64,000 bases of DNA. Origin: Treponema sp. (GTDB taxonomy: Bacteria; Spirochaetota; Spirochaetia; Treponematales; Treponemataceae). The stretch lies in the NCBI GenBank assembly GCA_016286535.1, contig JAEESZ010000005.1, positions 1 through 64,000 on the forward strand, read 5' to 3'. The notes under the pieces were generated by a model that saw only the letters and a list, made by a program, of their open reading frames with translations, made no database searches and had not been told where the DNA came from. Positions within the stretch are counted from its first letter, which is position 1. Every line of letters starts with the position of its first letter. The translations under genes were made by a program, and so were the position numbers. This document shows positions 18,356 through 26,906 of the stretch, piece by piece.

Positions 18356-18383
18356 ATTATAACATATGACAAAAAAACTGCAA
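18356..18383 (-). promoter_or_regulatory. Promoter of the LuxR-type gene
   Basis: On the minus strand: TTGCAG, a 16-bp spacer and TATAAT, with the start codon 6 nt further on and no Shine-Dalgarno sequence. Confidence 0.6.
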
Positions 18384-18388
18384 GATTA

Positions 18389-18463
18389 CTACATCACCCC
18401 CTACATTTTAATGTAGTATAATAAATTGTTTTTTTTACATAAATATGTAGTTCGCAATTACAT
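18389..18463. promoter_or_regulatory. Cluster of CTACAT/ATGTAG half-sites (putative operator)
   Basis: Half-sites: CTACAT 18389-18394, CTACAT 18401-18406 with ATGTAG 18411-18416 (dyad CTACATTTTAATGTAG), TACAT 18436-18440 with ATGTAG 18445-18450 (dyad TACATAAATATGTA), and TACAT 18459-18463. All lie directly upstream of the LuxR-type promoter. Confidence 0.45.
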
Positions 18464-18476
18464 CATTCAGACTTAA

Positions 18477-18653
18477 TATAATAAACGTGGACGGGAAACG
18501 ATACCCGAAAGCTAGATTTAATAACAATTTAAGAATAAATTAATAAAGTAGATTTAATAATAATTTCAAAAACAACCTTTCATGTTTTATTCACAGTTTT
18601 GGATCTAAGGCTGCCTTAAAAGAGTTTCTTAAACGGGCAGCCCTAGTTTTTTT
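18477..18653 (+). ncRNA. Candidate small transcript with its own terminator
   Basis: A TATAAT at 18477-18482 and a rightward terminator (GGCTGCC 18609-18615 / GGCAGCC 18636-18642, then TTTTTTT at 18647-18653) bound a stretch of about 165 nt with no gene on the plus strand. It contains a CGGG/CCCG hairpin (18492-18507) and an 8-codon ORF (18582-18608, MFYSQFWI) ending right at the terminator stem, without a ribosome binding site. The flanking gene 18680-19252 is on the other strand and lacks a T run on its side. No good -35 is seen. Confidence 0.35.
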
Positions 18654-18679
18654 AAAGGCTATCGCACTTCAAATCTTTA

Positions 18680-19252
18680 TTAAAGTCTTACTATGCGTGC
18701 CCCCAGCAGCTCTGCTTCTTCCATATTGTGTGTAACTAAAATAATACTGGTTTTACTTGCCTGATTTATGGCTTTTACATCTGCAATCAGTTTCTTTTTA
18801 ATTTCCTGGTCAAGATTATTAAAGGCTTCATCCAGAAGCAGCAATTCTTCGCTGTAATATAAGGCTCTTGCAATTGCACAGCGCTGTTTCTGTCCCCCGC
18901 TCAAGTGCTCAGGATAGTAATTTTGAAGGCCGGAAAGTCCCGTAAGCTCTATTAATTCATTTATTTTTTTCTTGTCTTCTTTATTGTTTACCAGCTTTAT
19001 ATTTTCGTAAACATTGAGCCAGGGTAAAAGACGGTCATTTTGAAAAACAAAGGCAACCTTTTTTGATGTATTTTCTATGCTTCCTGAATCTGCCTTTATA
19101 AGTCCTGCAATTATTTTAAGAAGGGTAGTTTTTCCGCAGCCATTAGGCCCTATGATTGCAAGAATCTCTCCATCTTCGACTGTTAGGGAAAGATTAGTAT
19201 AAAGAGTATGATTTCCAAAACTTTTTGACAGATTTTCAATTTTTATCATCAC
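18680..19252 (-). CDS. ABC transporter ATP-binding protein (nitrate/sulfonate/taurine type)
   Basis: A 190-residue single ATPase domain: Walker A GPNGCGKTT, Q-loop VFQNDRLLPW, signature LSGGQKQR, Walker B LLLLDEAFNNLD and H-loop VTHNMEEAELLG. The Q-loop wording and NIKL region resemble SsuB/TauB-type importers. It is short: the C-terminal 50-60 residues usual in that group are missing, yet all catalytic motifs are present. No permease or binding-protein gene adjoins it on this strand. It is divergent from the solute-binding protein gene. Confidence 0.85.
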   Translation of the reverse strand: MMIKIENLSKSFGNHTLYTNLSLTVEDGEILAIIGPNGCGKTTLLKIIAGLIKADSGSIENTSKKVAFVFQNDRLLPWLNVYENIKLVNNKEDKKKINELIELTGLSGLQNYYPEHLSGGQKQRCAIARALYYSEELLLLDEAFNNLDQEIKKKLIADVKAINQASKTSIILVTHNMEEAELLGARIVRL

Positions 19253-19312
19253 CTTAAATTTACTCCAAAAAAGTTATGCTAACAAGACAAAAATGCAGGA
19301 ATTTCTTTTTAC

Positions 19313-19349
19313 ATAACCTATTGACATAGTAGGTTATAAAGAGTATAAA
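19313..19349 (+). promoter_or_regulatory. Consensus promoter with overlapping 8-bp inverted repeat operator
   Basis: TTGACA (19321-19326), a 17-bp spacer and TATAAA (19344-19349). The perfect arms ATAACCTA (19313-19320) and TAGGTTAT (19330-19337) straddle the -35 box. This placement is typical of a repressor site. The downstream Rrf2-type regulator is the natural candidate to bind it. Confidence 0.65.
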
Positions 19350-19389
19350 AAAGACATCTTTCAGATACATTCAAATAAAGGAGCAAAAT

Positions 19390-20214
19390 ATGAAAAAATC
19401 ATTCGAAAAAATTCTAGTTACTTTATTATTGGCTTTAATTACATTTCCTGCTTTTTCAAAGGCAAAATTCAGAAGTGTAGAGCAGATTAAAAAATCTGGT
19501 GTCATTAAGATTGCCGTTTTCAGCGACAAAAAACCTTTTGGTTATGTTAATGAGTATGGTAAATACCAGGGTTATGATGTTTACTTTGGAGACCGCATTG
19601 CAAAAGATTTAGGCGTAAAAGTAAAATACGTTCCTGTTGAAGCTGCTGCACGTGTAGAAGTTTTGCAGACTGGTAAGGTTGACCTTGTTCTGGCAAACTT
19701 TACAGTTACTCCTGAGCGCGGCGAAAAAGTTGATTTTGCACTCCCTTATATGAAATGTGCTCTTGGCGTTGTTTCTAACGAAAAAGACTTTATTACAAGT
19801 GTTGAACAGCTTAAAGGCAAAACCTTAATTATTTCTAAGGGAACTACTGCAGAAACTTTCTTTACAAACAATTATCCTGAAGTAAACCTTCTTAAGTTTG
19901 ACCAGTATTCAGAAGCATATAACGCTCTTCTTGATGGCCGCGGAGTTGGACTTTCTACAGACAACACAGAAGTTTTAGCATGGGCTATTGAAAATCCTGG
20001 TTTTGCTGTTGGAATTGATTCTTTAGGTTCTTTAGATACAATTGCACCTGCAGTTACAAAAGGAAACGAGAGTCTCTTAAAATGGATTAATGATGAAATT
20101 GTAAAACTTGGTTCAGAAAACTTCTTCCACAAGGATTACGAAGCTACACTGCGCAAGACTTACGGCGAAAATTCAGATGCCGATGCTCTTGTCGTTGAAG
20201 GTGGAAAGCTTTAA
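19390..20214 (+). CDS. Amino-acid ABC transporter substrate-binding protein (PAAT family)
   Basis: 274 residues with a signal peptide (about 1-24, FPAFSKA; no lipobox Cys). It has the periplasmic binding protein family 3 fold: IKIAVFSDKKPFGYVNEYG, YDVYFGDRIAKDL, and the NFTVTPERGEKVDFALPY signature. Likely captures a polar amino acid in the periplasm. No permease or ATPase follows. The transporter at 27.9-30 kb lacks a binding protein and could be the partner (inference). It is followed at 26 bp by an Rrf2 regulator, suggesting a two-gene operon driven by the consensus promoter. Confidence 0.9.
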   Translation: MKKSFEKILVTLLLALITFPAFSKAKFRSVEQIKKSGVIKIAVFSDKKPFGYVNEYGKYQGYDVYFGDRIAKDLGVKVKYVPVEAAARVEVLQTGKVDLVLANFTVTPERGEKVDFALPYMKCALGVVSNEKDFITSVEQLKGKTLIISKGTTAETFFTNNYPEVNLLKFDQYSEAYNALLDGRGVGLSTDNTEVLAWAIENPGFAVGIDSLGSLDTIAPAVTKGNESLLKWINDEIVKLGSENFFHKDYEATLRKTYGENSDADALVVEGGKL

Positions 20215-20240
20215 AATAGGTTTTATAGGAGGCAATATAA

Positions 20241-20645
20241 ATGATAGTTTCAACCCGTGGACGTTATGCATTACGAGTGCTTATTGATATAGCAGAACAT
20301 TCCTCAGAAGACAGAATTCCTTTAAAGGAAATTGCAGAACGCCAGGATATTTCCCAAAAATATATTGAAGCTATTATGACTATGCTTTCTAAAAGCGGAC
20401 TTGTTGATGCAGTTCATGGAAAAGGCGGCGGCTACAAATTAAACCGTGCGCCTTCTGAATATAAAATAGGTGATATTTTAAGATTAACCGAAGGAACTCT
20501 GTCTCCTGTTGCCTGCCTGGAAAAAAATGCCAAACCTTGCAGCAGGGAGTCAGTCTGCAGAACACTGCCACTGTGGTCTAAACTTGATGAACTTGTTGAA
20601 AACTACCTGGACAGTGTTACTCTTGCAGATTTAATGAGAAAATAA
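20241..20645 (+). CDS. Rrf2 family transcriptional regulator with three conserved cysteines
   Basis: 134 residues. It starts MIVSTRGRYALRVLIDIA, the Rrf2 winged-HTH opening, with the recognition region DISQKYIEAIMTML and wing GKGGGYKL. Cys92, Cys100 and Cys106 form C-X7-C-X5-C, the region that binds an Fe-S cluster in IscR/NsrR-type members, so an iron-sulfur or redox sensor is likely. It has a strong AGGAGG ribosome binding site. Co-transcribed with the binding protein, it is a good candidate for autoregulation through the upstream inverted repeat. Confidence 0.9.
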   Translation: MIVSTRGRYALRVLIDIAEHSSEDRIPLKEIAERQDISQKYIEAIMTMLSKSGLVDAVHGKGGGYKLNRAPSEYKIGDILRLTEGTLSPVACLEKNAKPCSRESVCRTLPLWSKLDELVENYLDSVTLADLMRK

Positions 20646-22445
20646 TTATTTCTTTTTCTTATCCTGTACTTTAGTACGTAAATCGTAAAGATAGCGTTTA
20701 ATTTTTTGAGTAGCAGTTTTTTCGAATCCTGCTACTTCTTTTACTTTACCAACCTTAGAACTTTTATTTACACGACTGTTTACATAATACTTAATTTCGC
20801 CGGTAATACGTTCTTTTTCGTAAGCAACATTCTGTTTAAAAATTTCAGCCTTTTCCTGTACAGCCTGTGAAACATTTTCTCCAATCTCTTTTACAGCTTC
20901 AGGAACATCAGACAGCTTGAATTTTTCTTTTACACGCTTTTCTGCTTCTGCATTTACTTTTTCTTCATCAAACTGGACTAAAGCAACAAGCCCCTCGTCA
21001 TCTTCTACAATTAAAGATTCAGAAATTAAAGGATGCTGATTCAATACAAATTCAATATCTTCAGGATAAATGTTTTCGCCGCTAGGACCTAAAATCATAT
21101 TTTTTGAACGACCCTTTAAAACCAGATAAGGCTTTTTGTGATGCATTTCAAATAAGCCCAGATCTCCGGTTTTAAAATAACCTTCGCCGGCAGAATCTTC
21201 TTTACCTGTAAATACAGCCTTTGTTAATTCAGGATCTTTGTAGTAACCCCTCATTACATTTGGACCTTTAGCAACAACTTCGCCAACTCCTGTTTTAGGA
21301 TTTGGATTATTAATTCTTAAATCAACTTCTGGAACCGAAATTCCTATACAACCCGGAACTGTAATTTTTGGACCCGATGCTGCAAGCAATGGAGAAGTTT
21401 CTGTAAGTCCATAACCAATTGCATAAGGGAATTTTGCTTCCTTCATAAAGCGTTCAACTTTTGGATCAATCATGGCACCACCGATGCCAAAGAAGATTAA
21501 ACTTCCGCCAAAAGTCTTCATCAGTTTTTTACCGGCTACCCTGTTTAAGAGCTTTCTAAACACAGGAATCTTATAGATTATTTTTATCAGGCCATTTTTA
21601 TTAAAAGTTGGAAGAACCGATGACTTGTAGATTTTTTCCATTACAAGAGGAACTGAACAAACAATTGTTGGCCTTACAATTTTGAAAGCTGGAAGCAAGG
21701 CACTTACAACAGGAGGTTTTCCAAGGTAATAAATACAGGCACCGTTTAAGATCTGCATTGAAAAACTGATTGTAAATTCATAAACATGGCTTAAAGGTAA
21801 GAAAGAAAGAGTTCTGTCCACCTTGTAAACACGGTGACAATGCTGACTCTGTATACTGGTCCATACAAGATTTTTATGAGTTAATTCAACACCCTTTGAG
21901 CGTCCTGTTGTTCCGGAAGTATAAATAATGGATGCTGTATCTTCTTCCTGAACATTACTTTCTGGTTCTGAAACATCTTTAAAATCTTCAGGATTTTTCT
22001 TAACTCCATCACTTCCTTTTATAATTGTATAATCTTCAAGATTAATAACTATCTTTGGAAGTTTGTCTCCAAGCTTTTCAATTTTTGTAAATAATCTGCT
22101 TTCTACAAAAATTGCATCTACGCCACAGTGTTCAAAAATTGCTGCAACTTCTGTTTCAGAAAAATCTGGCAGTAAAGGTACTGCAATCATTCCATAATTT
22201 ACAATTGAAAAATAACTGATACCCCATTCTGGGCGTCCTGTTCCATAAATGGCAACTTTGTTTCCCGGCTTAAGGCCAAGTCCCTTTAACATCTTTCCAA
22301 GTTCAAGACTTTTCTGACCAATTTCTGCATAAGTAACAGGATTTCCTCCTACCAGAGTTAAAGCCGGCCTTTCGCCGAATTTTTTGATTGAGTTTGCAAG
22401 CAAAGCTGGAAAAGTATATTTTCCAAGATCGTTAATTGTTTCCAT
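20646..22445 (-). CDS. AMP-dependent acyl-CoA synthetase
   Basis: 599 residues from the ATG at 22445 (AGGAA upstream; a GTG one codon earlier is less likely). Adenylate-forming enzyme motifs: IIYTSGTTGRSKGVELTH (ATP/AMP loop), GYGLTETSP and YFKTGDLG. Most like long-chain fatty-acid CoA ligases. The C-terminal part after about residue 500 has a charged, helical insertion (VKEIGENVSQAVQEKAEIF) before the final lysine-rich tail, where the usual catalytic Lys region sits. Convergent with the Rrf2 gene with no gap. Confidence 0.88.
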   Translation of the reverse strand: METINDLGKYTFPALLANSIKKFGERPALTLVGGNPVTYAEIGQKSLELGKMLKGLGLKPGNKVAIYGTGRPEWGISYFSIVNYGMIAVPLLPDFSETEVAAIFEHCGVDAIFVESRLFTKIEKLGDKLPKIVINLEDYTIIKGSDGVKKNPEDFKDVSEPESNVQEEDTASIIYTSGTTGRSKGVELTHKNLVWTSIQSQHCHRVYKVDRTLSFLPLSHVYEFTISFSMQILNGACIYYLGKPPVVSALLPAFKIVRPTIVCSVPLVMEKIYKSSVLPTFNKNGLIKIIYKIPVFRKLLNRVAGKKLMKTFGGSLIFFGIGGAMIDPKVERFMKEAKFPYAIGYGLTETSPLLAASGPKITVPGCIGISVPEVDLRINNPNPKTGVGEVVAKGPNVMRGYYKDPELTKAVFTGKEDSAGEGYFKTGDLGLFEMHHKKPYLVLKGRSKNMILGPSGENIYPEDIEFVLNQHPLISESLIVEDDEGLVALVQFDEEKVNAEAEKRVKEKFKLSDVPEAVKEIGENVSQAVQEKAEIFKQNVAYEKERITGEIKYYVNSRVNKSSKVGKVKEVAGFEKTATQKIKRYLYDLRTKVQDKKKK

Positions 22446-22614
22446 CACAAATTCCTAATTCATGTTTTATTACTTTATATATATCTCTTACTTTATCAAT
22501 TTTTTGTATAAAAATTCAACTTTTTCGACAAAAAAAAGTAATTTGTCTTGCATTTCTTTAAAAAAAATCCGGTTTTATAATTATAGTTATAAGATTTTTA
22601 TATAAGGAGTTTTT

Positions 22615-24312
22615 ATGAAGGGTCTCTATAAATATTTTATCACTATCCTTTTTATTTCTTTTTTATCAATTTCATGTAAAACAGGCATTAGTCCCAGCAC
22701 TTCTTATCCATCTGCAAGTGGAGCCGCATATTTTTCAAGCGAGGCAGATCTTTATATAAATGTTTCTGACTGTACTTACTCCGAAGATAACTCGACTTTT
22801 ACCCCAATTTCTACAAGCGAGGCAGAAACATCTCTGGCCGCCCTTATTGCCCTTGAAAGTTCTGACGGCACTTCAACAGGACAGTTAAACATCAACCTTG
22901 AAAACGTAAGCGAAAATTTAATAATTTCTTTTTCCGGCACAAACGACACAGATATAATCGGTGGAATCAGGATTCAGACAGACGGAAGTACAGAAGTTGG
23001 AGTCTGCCTTTCAGATATAACTTTTACTTCCACAGATTTTCCATGCCTTGAAATTACAAAAGGGGCTCCCGCATCTGTAATGCTTGAAGGCAGTAATACT
23101 TTTACGGACGGAAGAAAATTCGGCTATGGTTATGGTGATTCTGCTTCTACCTGCGCAAGTTCCCGCATTGCTAATGCAAACGGCAGTGATTCCAAGGGTA
23201 GTCTTTATTGTAAGGGTTCTATGACTATTTGCGGTGACGGAAGCCTTTCTGTTACACAAGCTTATAAAAACTGTATTGCCAGTAAAGCCCTTCTAACTAT
23301 TGATGGAGGCAGCCTCACTTTAACTTCAGATGGTAAAAACGGCCTTTATGCTGATTCTTCTGTAGTTATTAATGATGGAACTATTTCTTTTAGCGGAGAA
23401 GGAGATATTTCTTCATCATCTTTTAGAAAAGCTTCCGGCATTGCAACCGAGACCGATGATTCTACCAGTTCTGTTTACATAAATGGCGGCCAGATTAATA
23501 TAAGTACTTACAACGGAAAAGGAATTCATTCTTCTTTAGTTTATATTAGCGGAGGTACTAATACTCTTTCTGTAGACGGAGTAACAAATTATACAAATGA
23601 CTCTCAGAAAACTGCCTCTTACTATGATGCAGACGGTACTTATTATAGCAGTCAGTCTGTGACCTTTGCTGCAGAAGGAATTGAAGGAGCATCTTTAGTA
23701 AATATTAGTGGAGGAAGTACAAGTATAGAAGCAACTGATGATGGTATAAACGTAAGTGATTCTTCTGCTTCTTTTTACCTGAAGGGCGGCCGTATTTATG
23801 TATATTCAGCAAAGGGTGATGGAATAGACTGCAACGGAAATCTTTATATTCAGGATGGAGTTGCTGTTTCCTATGCACCAACCGGTTCAGAAGACTCCTT
23901 TGATTCAGGAAGTAAAATCTATGTAAGCGGAGGAATAATTGCAGGAACATCTGGCTCTTCTATGGCTATCAGTGAATACAATACAAGCGGAAGCCAGAAA
24001 ATCCTTTATTTTTCCGGATCTTCTTCCAGCGGCGGAAACAACAGACCAGGCTCTTCTTCTTCAAGTTCAAGCTTTAGCAACGTCGCTGTCCAGGTTTCTT
24101 CTGAAACTGTTTATGCATACTCTCTGCCAGCTTCATCTTTTGGATTATTTGTAATGAGCTGTCCTTCCTTTACAAGCTCTTCTTCTTCCTCATATTCTGT
24201 TTATACATCACCAACCATTCCTTCGAGTGATTTTAACGGACTATGTCTGGAAGAAGATACCCTAGAAAATGTTACTTTGGGAAGCAGTAAATCAACTCCA
24301 TCCGTAAAATAA
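22615..24312 (+). CDS. Carbohydrate-binding-like beta-solenoid lipoprotein
   Basis: 565 residues. The signal peptide ends in a lipobox-like LSISC, so a membrane-anchored lipoprotein is likely. The body is Ser/Gly/Thr-rich with recurring beta-helix turns (SVVINDGTISFSGEG, SVYINGGQINIST, LVNISGGSTSIEATDDGIN, LYIQDGVAVSY), matching the carbohydrate-binding-domain family that includes the pectin-binding Cthe_2159 type. A Ser-rich linker lies near 470-485. An AGGAG ribosome binding site precedes the ATG. Together with the next two genes it forms a trio seen with CotH kinases in other anaerobes, but CotH is absent here. Confidence 0.78.
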   Translation: MKGLYKYFITILFISFLSISCKTGISPSTSYPSASGAAYFSSEADLYINVSDCTYSEDNSTFTPISTSEAETSLAALIALESSDGTSTGQLNINLENVSENLIISFSGTNDTDIIGGIRIQTDGSTEVGVCLSDITFTSTDFPCLEITKGAPASVMLEGSNTFTDGRKFGYGYGDSASTCASSRIANANGSDSKGSLYCKGSMTICGDGSLSVTQAYKNCIASKALLTIDGGSLTLTSDGKNGLYADSSVVINDGTISFSGEGDISSSSFRKASGIATETDDSTSSVYINGGQINISTYNGKGIHSSLVYISGGTNTLSVDGVTNYTNDSQKTASYYDADGTYYSSQSVTFAAEGIEGASLVNISGGSTSIEATDDGINVSDSSASFYLKGGRIYVYSAKGDGIDCNGNLYIQDGVAVSYAPTGSEDSFDSGSKIYVSGGIIAGTSGSSMAISEYNTSGSQKILYFSGSSSSGGNNRPGSSSSSSSFSNVAVQVSSETVYAYSLPASSFGLFVMSCPSFTSSSSSSYSVYTSPTIPSSDFNGLCLEEDTLENVTLGSSKSTPSVK

Positions 24313-24375
24313 AGAGGTGTTATATAACATCAGTTTTATACCTACTTTTTTTTAGAATCATGTATAATATAAGAA

Positions 24376-25089
24376 ATGGCAATAGAAGTATTTAACAGAA
24401 AAGAAATTAAATATTTGCTTTCAAATGAAGATAAAGAGGCCCTGCTTTCCATAATTGATCAGCACATGGACAGCGACCCCTTTAACAAAGATGGCCAGAC
24501 TTATTCCATCTGTAATCTATATCTGGATACTATAAATGACGAACTCATTGTAAGATCTCTTGAAAAGCCTGCTTTTAAGGAGAAAATCAGATTACGAAGT
24601 TACGGCCAGGCAGGGCTTAACGATACAGTTTACTTAGAAAGCAAAAAGAAATTTAACAGTCTTGTAAATAAAAGAAGAACTCCGGTTATTCTAAAAGATG
24701 CCTATGCTTATTTTAAGGACGGCAAAAAACCGGAAAACTCAAATCTTAATGAACAGGTTTTTAAAGAAATAGACTACATTATGAAATTCTATAATTTGCA
24801 ACCTAAAGTCTTTATTTCTTACGACCGGTTGGCTTTCTTCGAAAAGAACAATTCCGACTTCCGCCTGACTATTGATAAAAATATACAAACCAGGCGTACT
24901 GATTTGGGCTTAGAGCTGCCTGCAGGTGGCACTCAGCTTCTTCCGCCAGGTACCTGGCTTATGGAAGCAAAGGCTTTTAAGGCCTTTCCTTTATGGTTTG
25001 TTCAGTTTTTATCTTCAAGGAAGATTTTTAATACATCATTTTCTAAATATGGTGCAGAATATAAATTATATAAACAAGAGGAGCATTAA
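24376..25089 (+). CDS. VTC-domain protein (polyphosphate polymerase-like)
   Basis: 237 residues. It begins FNRKEIKYLLS and contains KEKIRLRSYG, VYLESKKKFN, FRLTIDKNI and LMEAKAF, the basic/acidic tunnel residues of the VTC/triphosphate-tunnel fold, and ends NTSFSKYGAEYKLY. Bacterial function is not settled; polyphosphate synthesis or phosphoryl transfer is possible. TATAAT (24363-24368) ends 7 nt before the ATG and no ribosome binding site is visible, so it is probably leaderless with its own promoter. It is 3 bp from the DUF4956 gene. Confidence 0.85.
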   Translation: MAIEVFNRKEIKYLLSNEDKEALLSIIDQHMDSDPFNKDGQTYSICNLYLDTINDELIVRSLEKPAFKEKIRLRSYGQAGLNDTVYLESKKKFNSLVNKRRTPVILKDAYAYFKDGKKPENSNLNEQVFKEIDYIMKFYNLQPKVFISYDRLAFFEKNNSDFRLTIDKNIQTRRTDLGLELPAGGTQLLPPGTWLMEAKAFKAFPLWFVQFLSSRKIFNTSFSKYGAEYKLYKQEEH

Positions 25090-25092
25090 TTT

Positions 25093-25758
25093 ATGGATTT
25101 TTTAGAAGGTTTTAAGATTGGAGCCTTAGAAAAAGAAATTCTTTTCAACATCCTTATGGGCTTTATAGCAGGTTTTGTAATTATGTCAGGTTATATCCTG
25201 GGACATAAAAATAAAAACTATTCTAAAAATTTTGCTATTACAGTCTTTTTATTACCAGTCATTATGACTGTAGTTATTCCATTTATTGCCACAGACTTAA
25301 AAAAAGCAGTCTCTTTGGCCGGAATCTTTGCTTTAGTACGCTTTAGAAGTATTCCAGGTGATTCTAAAGATATTCTTTATGTCTTCTTTACTCTGGCAGT
25401 TGGAATTGTATTAGGTCTGAGCAACTATGTTGAAGGCTTTGTTCTTACTATTGTAGTAACAATTCTCTTTGTTTTCTGTGAGCAGAAATGGCCTGAAAAA
25501 AAGAACCAGCTTTTAAAAATCACAATCCCTGAAAACATGAACTACAAGGGAACCTTCGATGATATTTTTGAAAAGAATCTGAAAAAGTATTCAATCAGAG
25601 AAGTAAAAACTACAAATATGGGAACTCTTTTTACAATCTCTTATGATGTTGTATTTAAGCCTGAAACCGATGTTAAGGCTTTTATAGACGAAATAAGAAC
25701 AAGAAACGGAAACCTTACCGTCGCAATCAATGACTACGACGGCATTGCAGTTTTATAA
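25093..25758 (+). CDS. DUF4956 membrane protein
   Basis: 221 residues. About four hydrophobic helices lie in the first 130 residues, with the conserved FALVRFRSIPGDSKDI motif between helices, followed by a soluble C-terminal domain of about 85 residues with an ACT-like alternating pattern (KYSIREVKTTNMGTLFTISY). The family is regularly encoded next to VTC-domain proteins, which it probably assists at the membrane (inference). Ribosome binding site: GAGGAG inside the end of the VTC gene. Confidence 0.85.
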   Translation: MDFLEGFKIGALEKEILFNILMGFIAGFVIMSGYILGHKNKNYSKNFAITVFLLPVIMTVVIPFIATDLKKAVSLAGIFALVRFRSIPGDSKDILYVFFTLAVGIVLGLSNYVEGFVLTIVVTILFVFCEQKWPEKKNQLLKITIPENMNYKGTFDDIFEKNLKKYSIREVKTTNMGTLFTISYDVVFKPETDVKAFIDEIRTRNGNLTVAINDYDGIAVL

Positions 25759-25762
25759 TCTC

Positions 25763-26857
25763 TTACTTTGATGTCTGCCAGCTTATCTTTAATGATAATG
25801 GCAGACTGAAATCTAAATGACGGCTTGCACCTGAATTATTAAAATCAAACTTTAGACCGCCGTCCAGTTCAAGCAAATCATTACAGAAAACATAATTTAT
25901 GTGCGGATACAAAACAAAGCTTCCGCAGTTATATTCACCAATCAGATCAGAAAACTTTAATAAAAGACCCGCTTCAAGTCCATTAGAAAAATCATAATCA
26001 AAAGAAGCTGCAGCCATAAAAGGGAAGGCATCATAATCATAATTTTTGGTTACCTGCTTTTTAGCAGCAAGATATTCTGAATTGAGGGCAGAAACAAGTG
26101 CCAGCGAAGCCCTGATTCCATTATCTTTGTTTTTATATAAGAAGCCCAGCTGCAAAGAATATTTTGCTTCGTAAGGAAGAATATCTTCATCTGTATTATT
26201 ATAAATAAAACCGGAAGTTATCTTAAAATCCTTAAAATAATAGCCGCCAAAAAGCGAATATTTTCCAAAAGCTCCCTGTGTTACATCACGAATACTGGCT
26301 CCCAGGCTGAAAGTATTTTTCTGAACAAAATCAAAACCAAAATCGAGGGCAAAATCTTCGCCTGCAAAAATTGTATCGGACTCAACCGCAGCACCCAGCG
26401 AAAGTTTATTCTTCTTATCAAAATTAATTTCAGAATAAAGCCCAATACCGTCTTTTAATACCTTTCCGTAATTTGGAACCTCATCCAGAGGAAAAACTTC
26501 CGAGGCTTTAATATCAAACTTAGAAAAAAAGGAATTACCTGCCACAAGAGAAATATAAGGAATTCCGGCCTGTAAATAACCCTTAAAAAGAATCTGGGCT
26601 TTATATTCATCGCCGGTCCATTTTTTCTTATCCAGGAAATTTAAATTATAAAAATCAAGGCGGGCCCTTCCACTTACATATTTAGTCTTTAAGTCGCTTT
26701 GAATCCTGTCTGCAAAACTTAAATAATCACCTTCAAAAAAATTTACTCCAGAAAGTGTATTTTCATTTGCACCAAAAGTATTGCTGATTTTAAACACCTG
26801 CGAAAATGCAGAAAGTGAAAAACTTAAAAATATAAAAACAGTTAATATCTTTTTCAT
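25763..26857 (-). CDS. Hypothetical secreted or outer-membrane beta-rich protein
   Basis: 364 residues with a signal peptide (about 1-19, SLSAFSQ). The mature part alternates short amphipathic strands rich in Tyr, Phe, Asp and Gly, and ends LDFSLPLSLKISW, so an outer-membrane beta-barrel is plausible. I do not recognise a named family. TATACT (26869 to 26864) ends 6 nt before the ATG and no ribosome binding site is seen; possibly leaderless. It is divergent from the DMT permease. Confidence 0.65.
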   Translation of the reverse strand: MKKILTVFIFLSFSLSAFSQVFKISNTFGANENTLSGVNFFEGDYLSFADRIQSDLKTKYVSGRARLDFYNLNFLDKKKWTGDEYKAQILFKGYLQAGIPYISLVAGNSFFSKFDIKASEVFPLDEVPNYGKVLKDGIGLYSEINFDKKNKLSLGAAVESDTIFAGEDFALDFGFDFVQKNTFSLGASIRDVTQGAFGKYSLFGGYYFKDFKITSGFIYNNTDEDILPYEAKYSLQLGFLYKNKDNGIRASLALVSALNSEYLAAKKQVTKNYDYDAFPFMAAASFDYDFSNGLEAGLLLKFSDLIGEYNCGSFVLYPHINYVFCNDLLELDGGLKFDFNNSGASRHLDFSLPLSLKISWQTSK

Positions 26858-26906
26858 ATAAATAGTATAGTGCCCTTCCTTCTAAAATTCATTATAATTT
26901 TTTATT

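Noticed and set aside
18582..18608. MFYSQFWI as an amino-acid leader peptide with attenuator
   Set aside because: No ribosome binding site, and no biosynthetic gene follows on the same strand; kept only as part of a possible small transcript.
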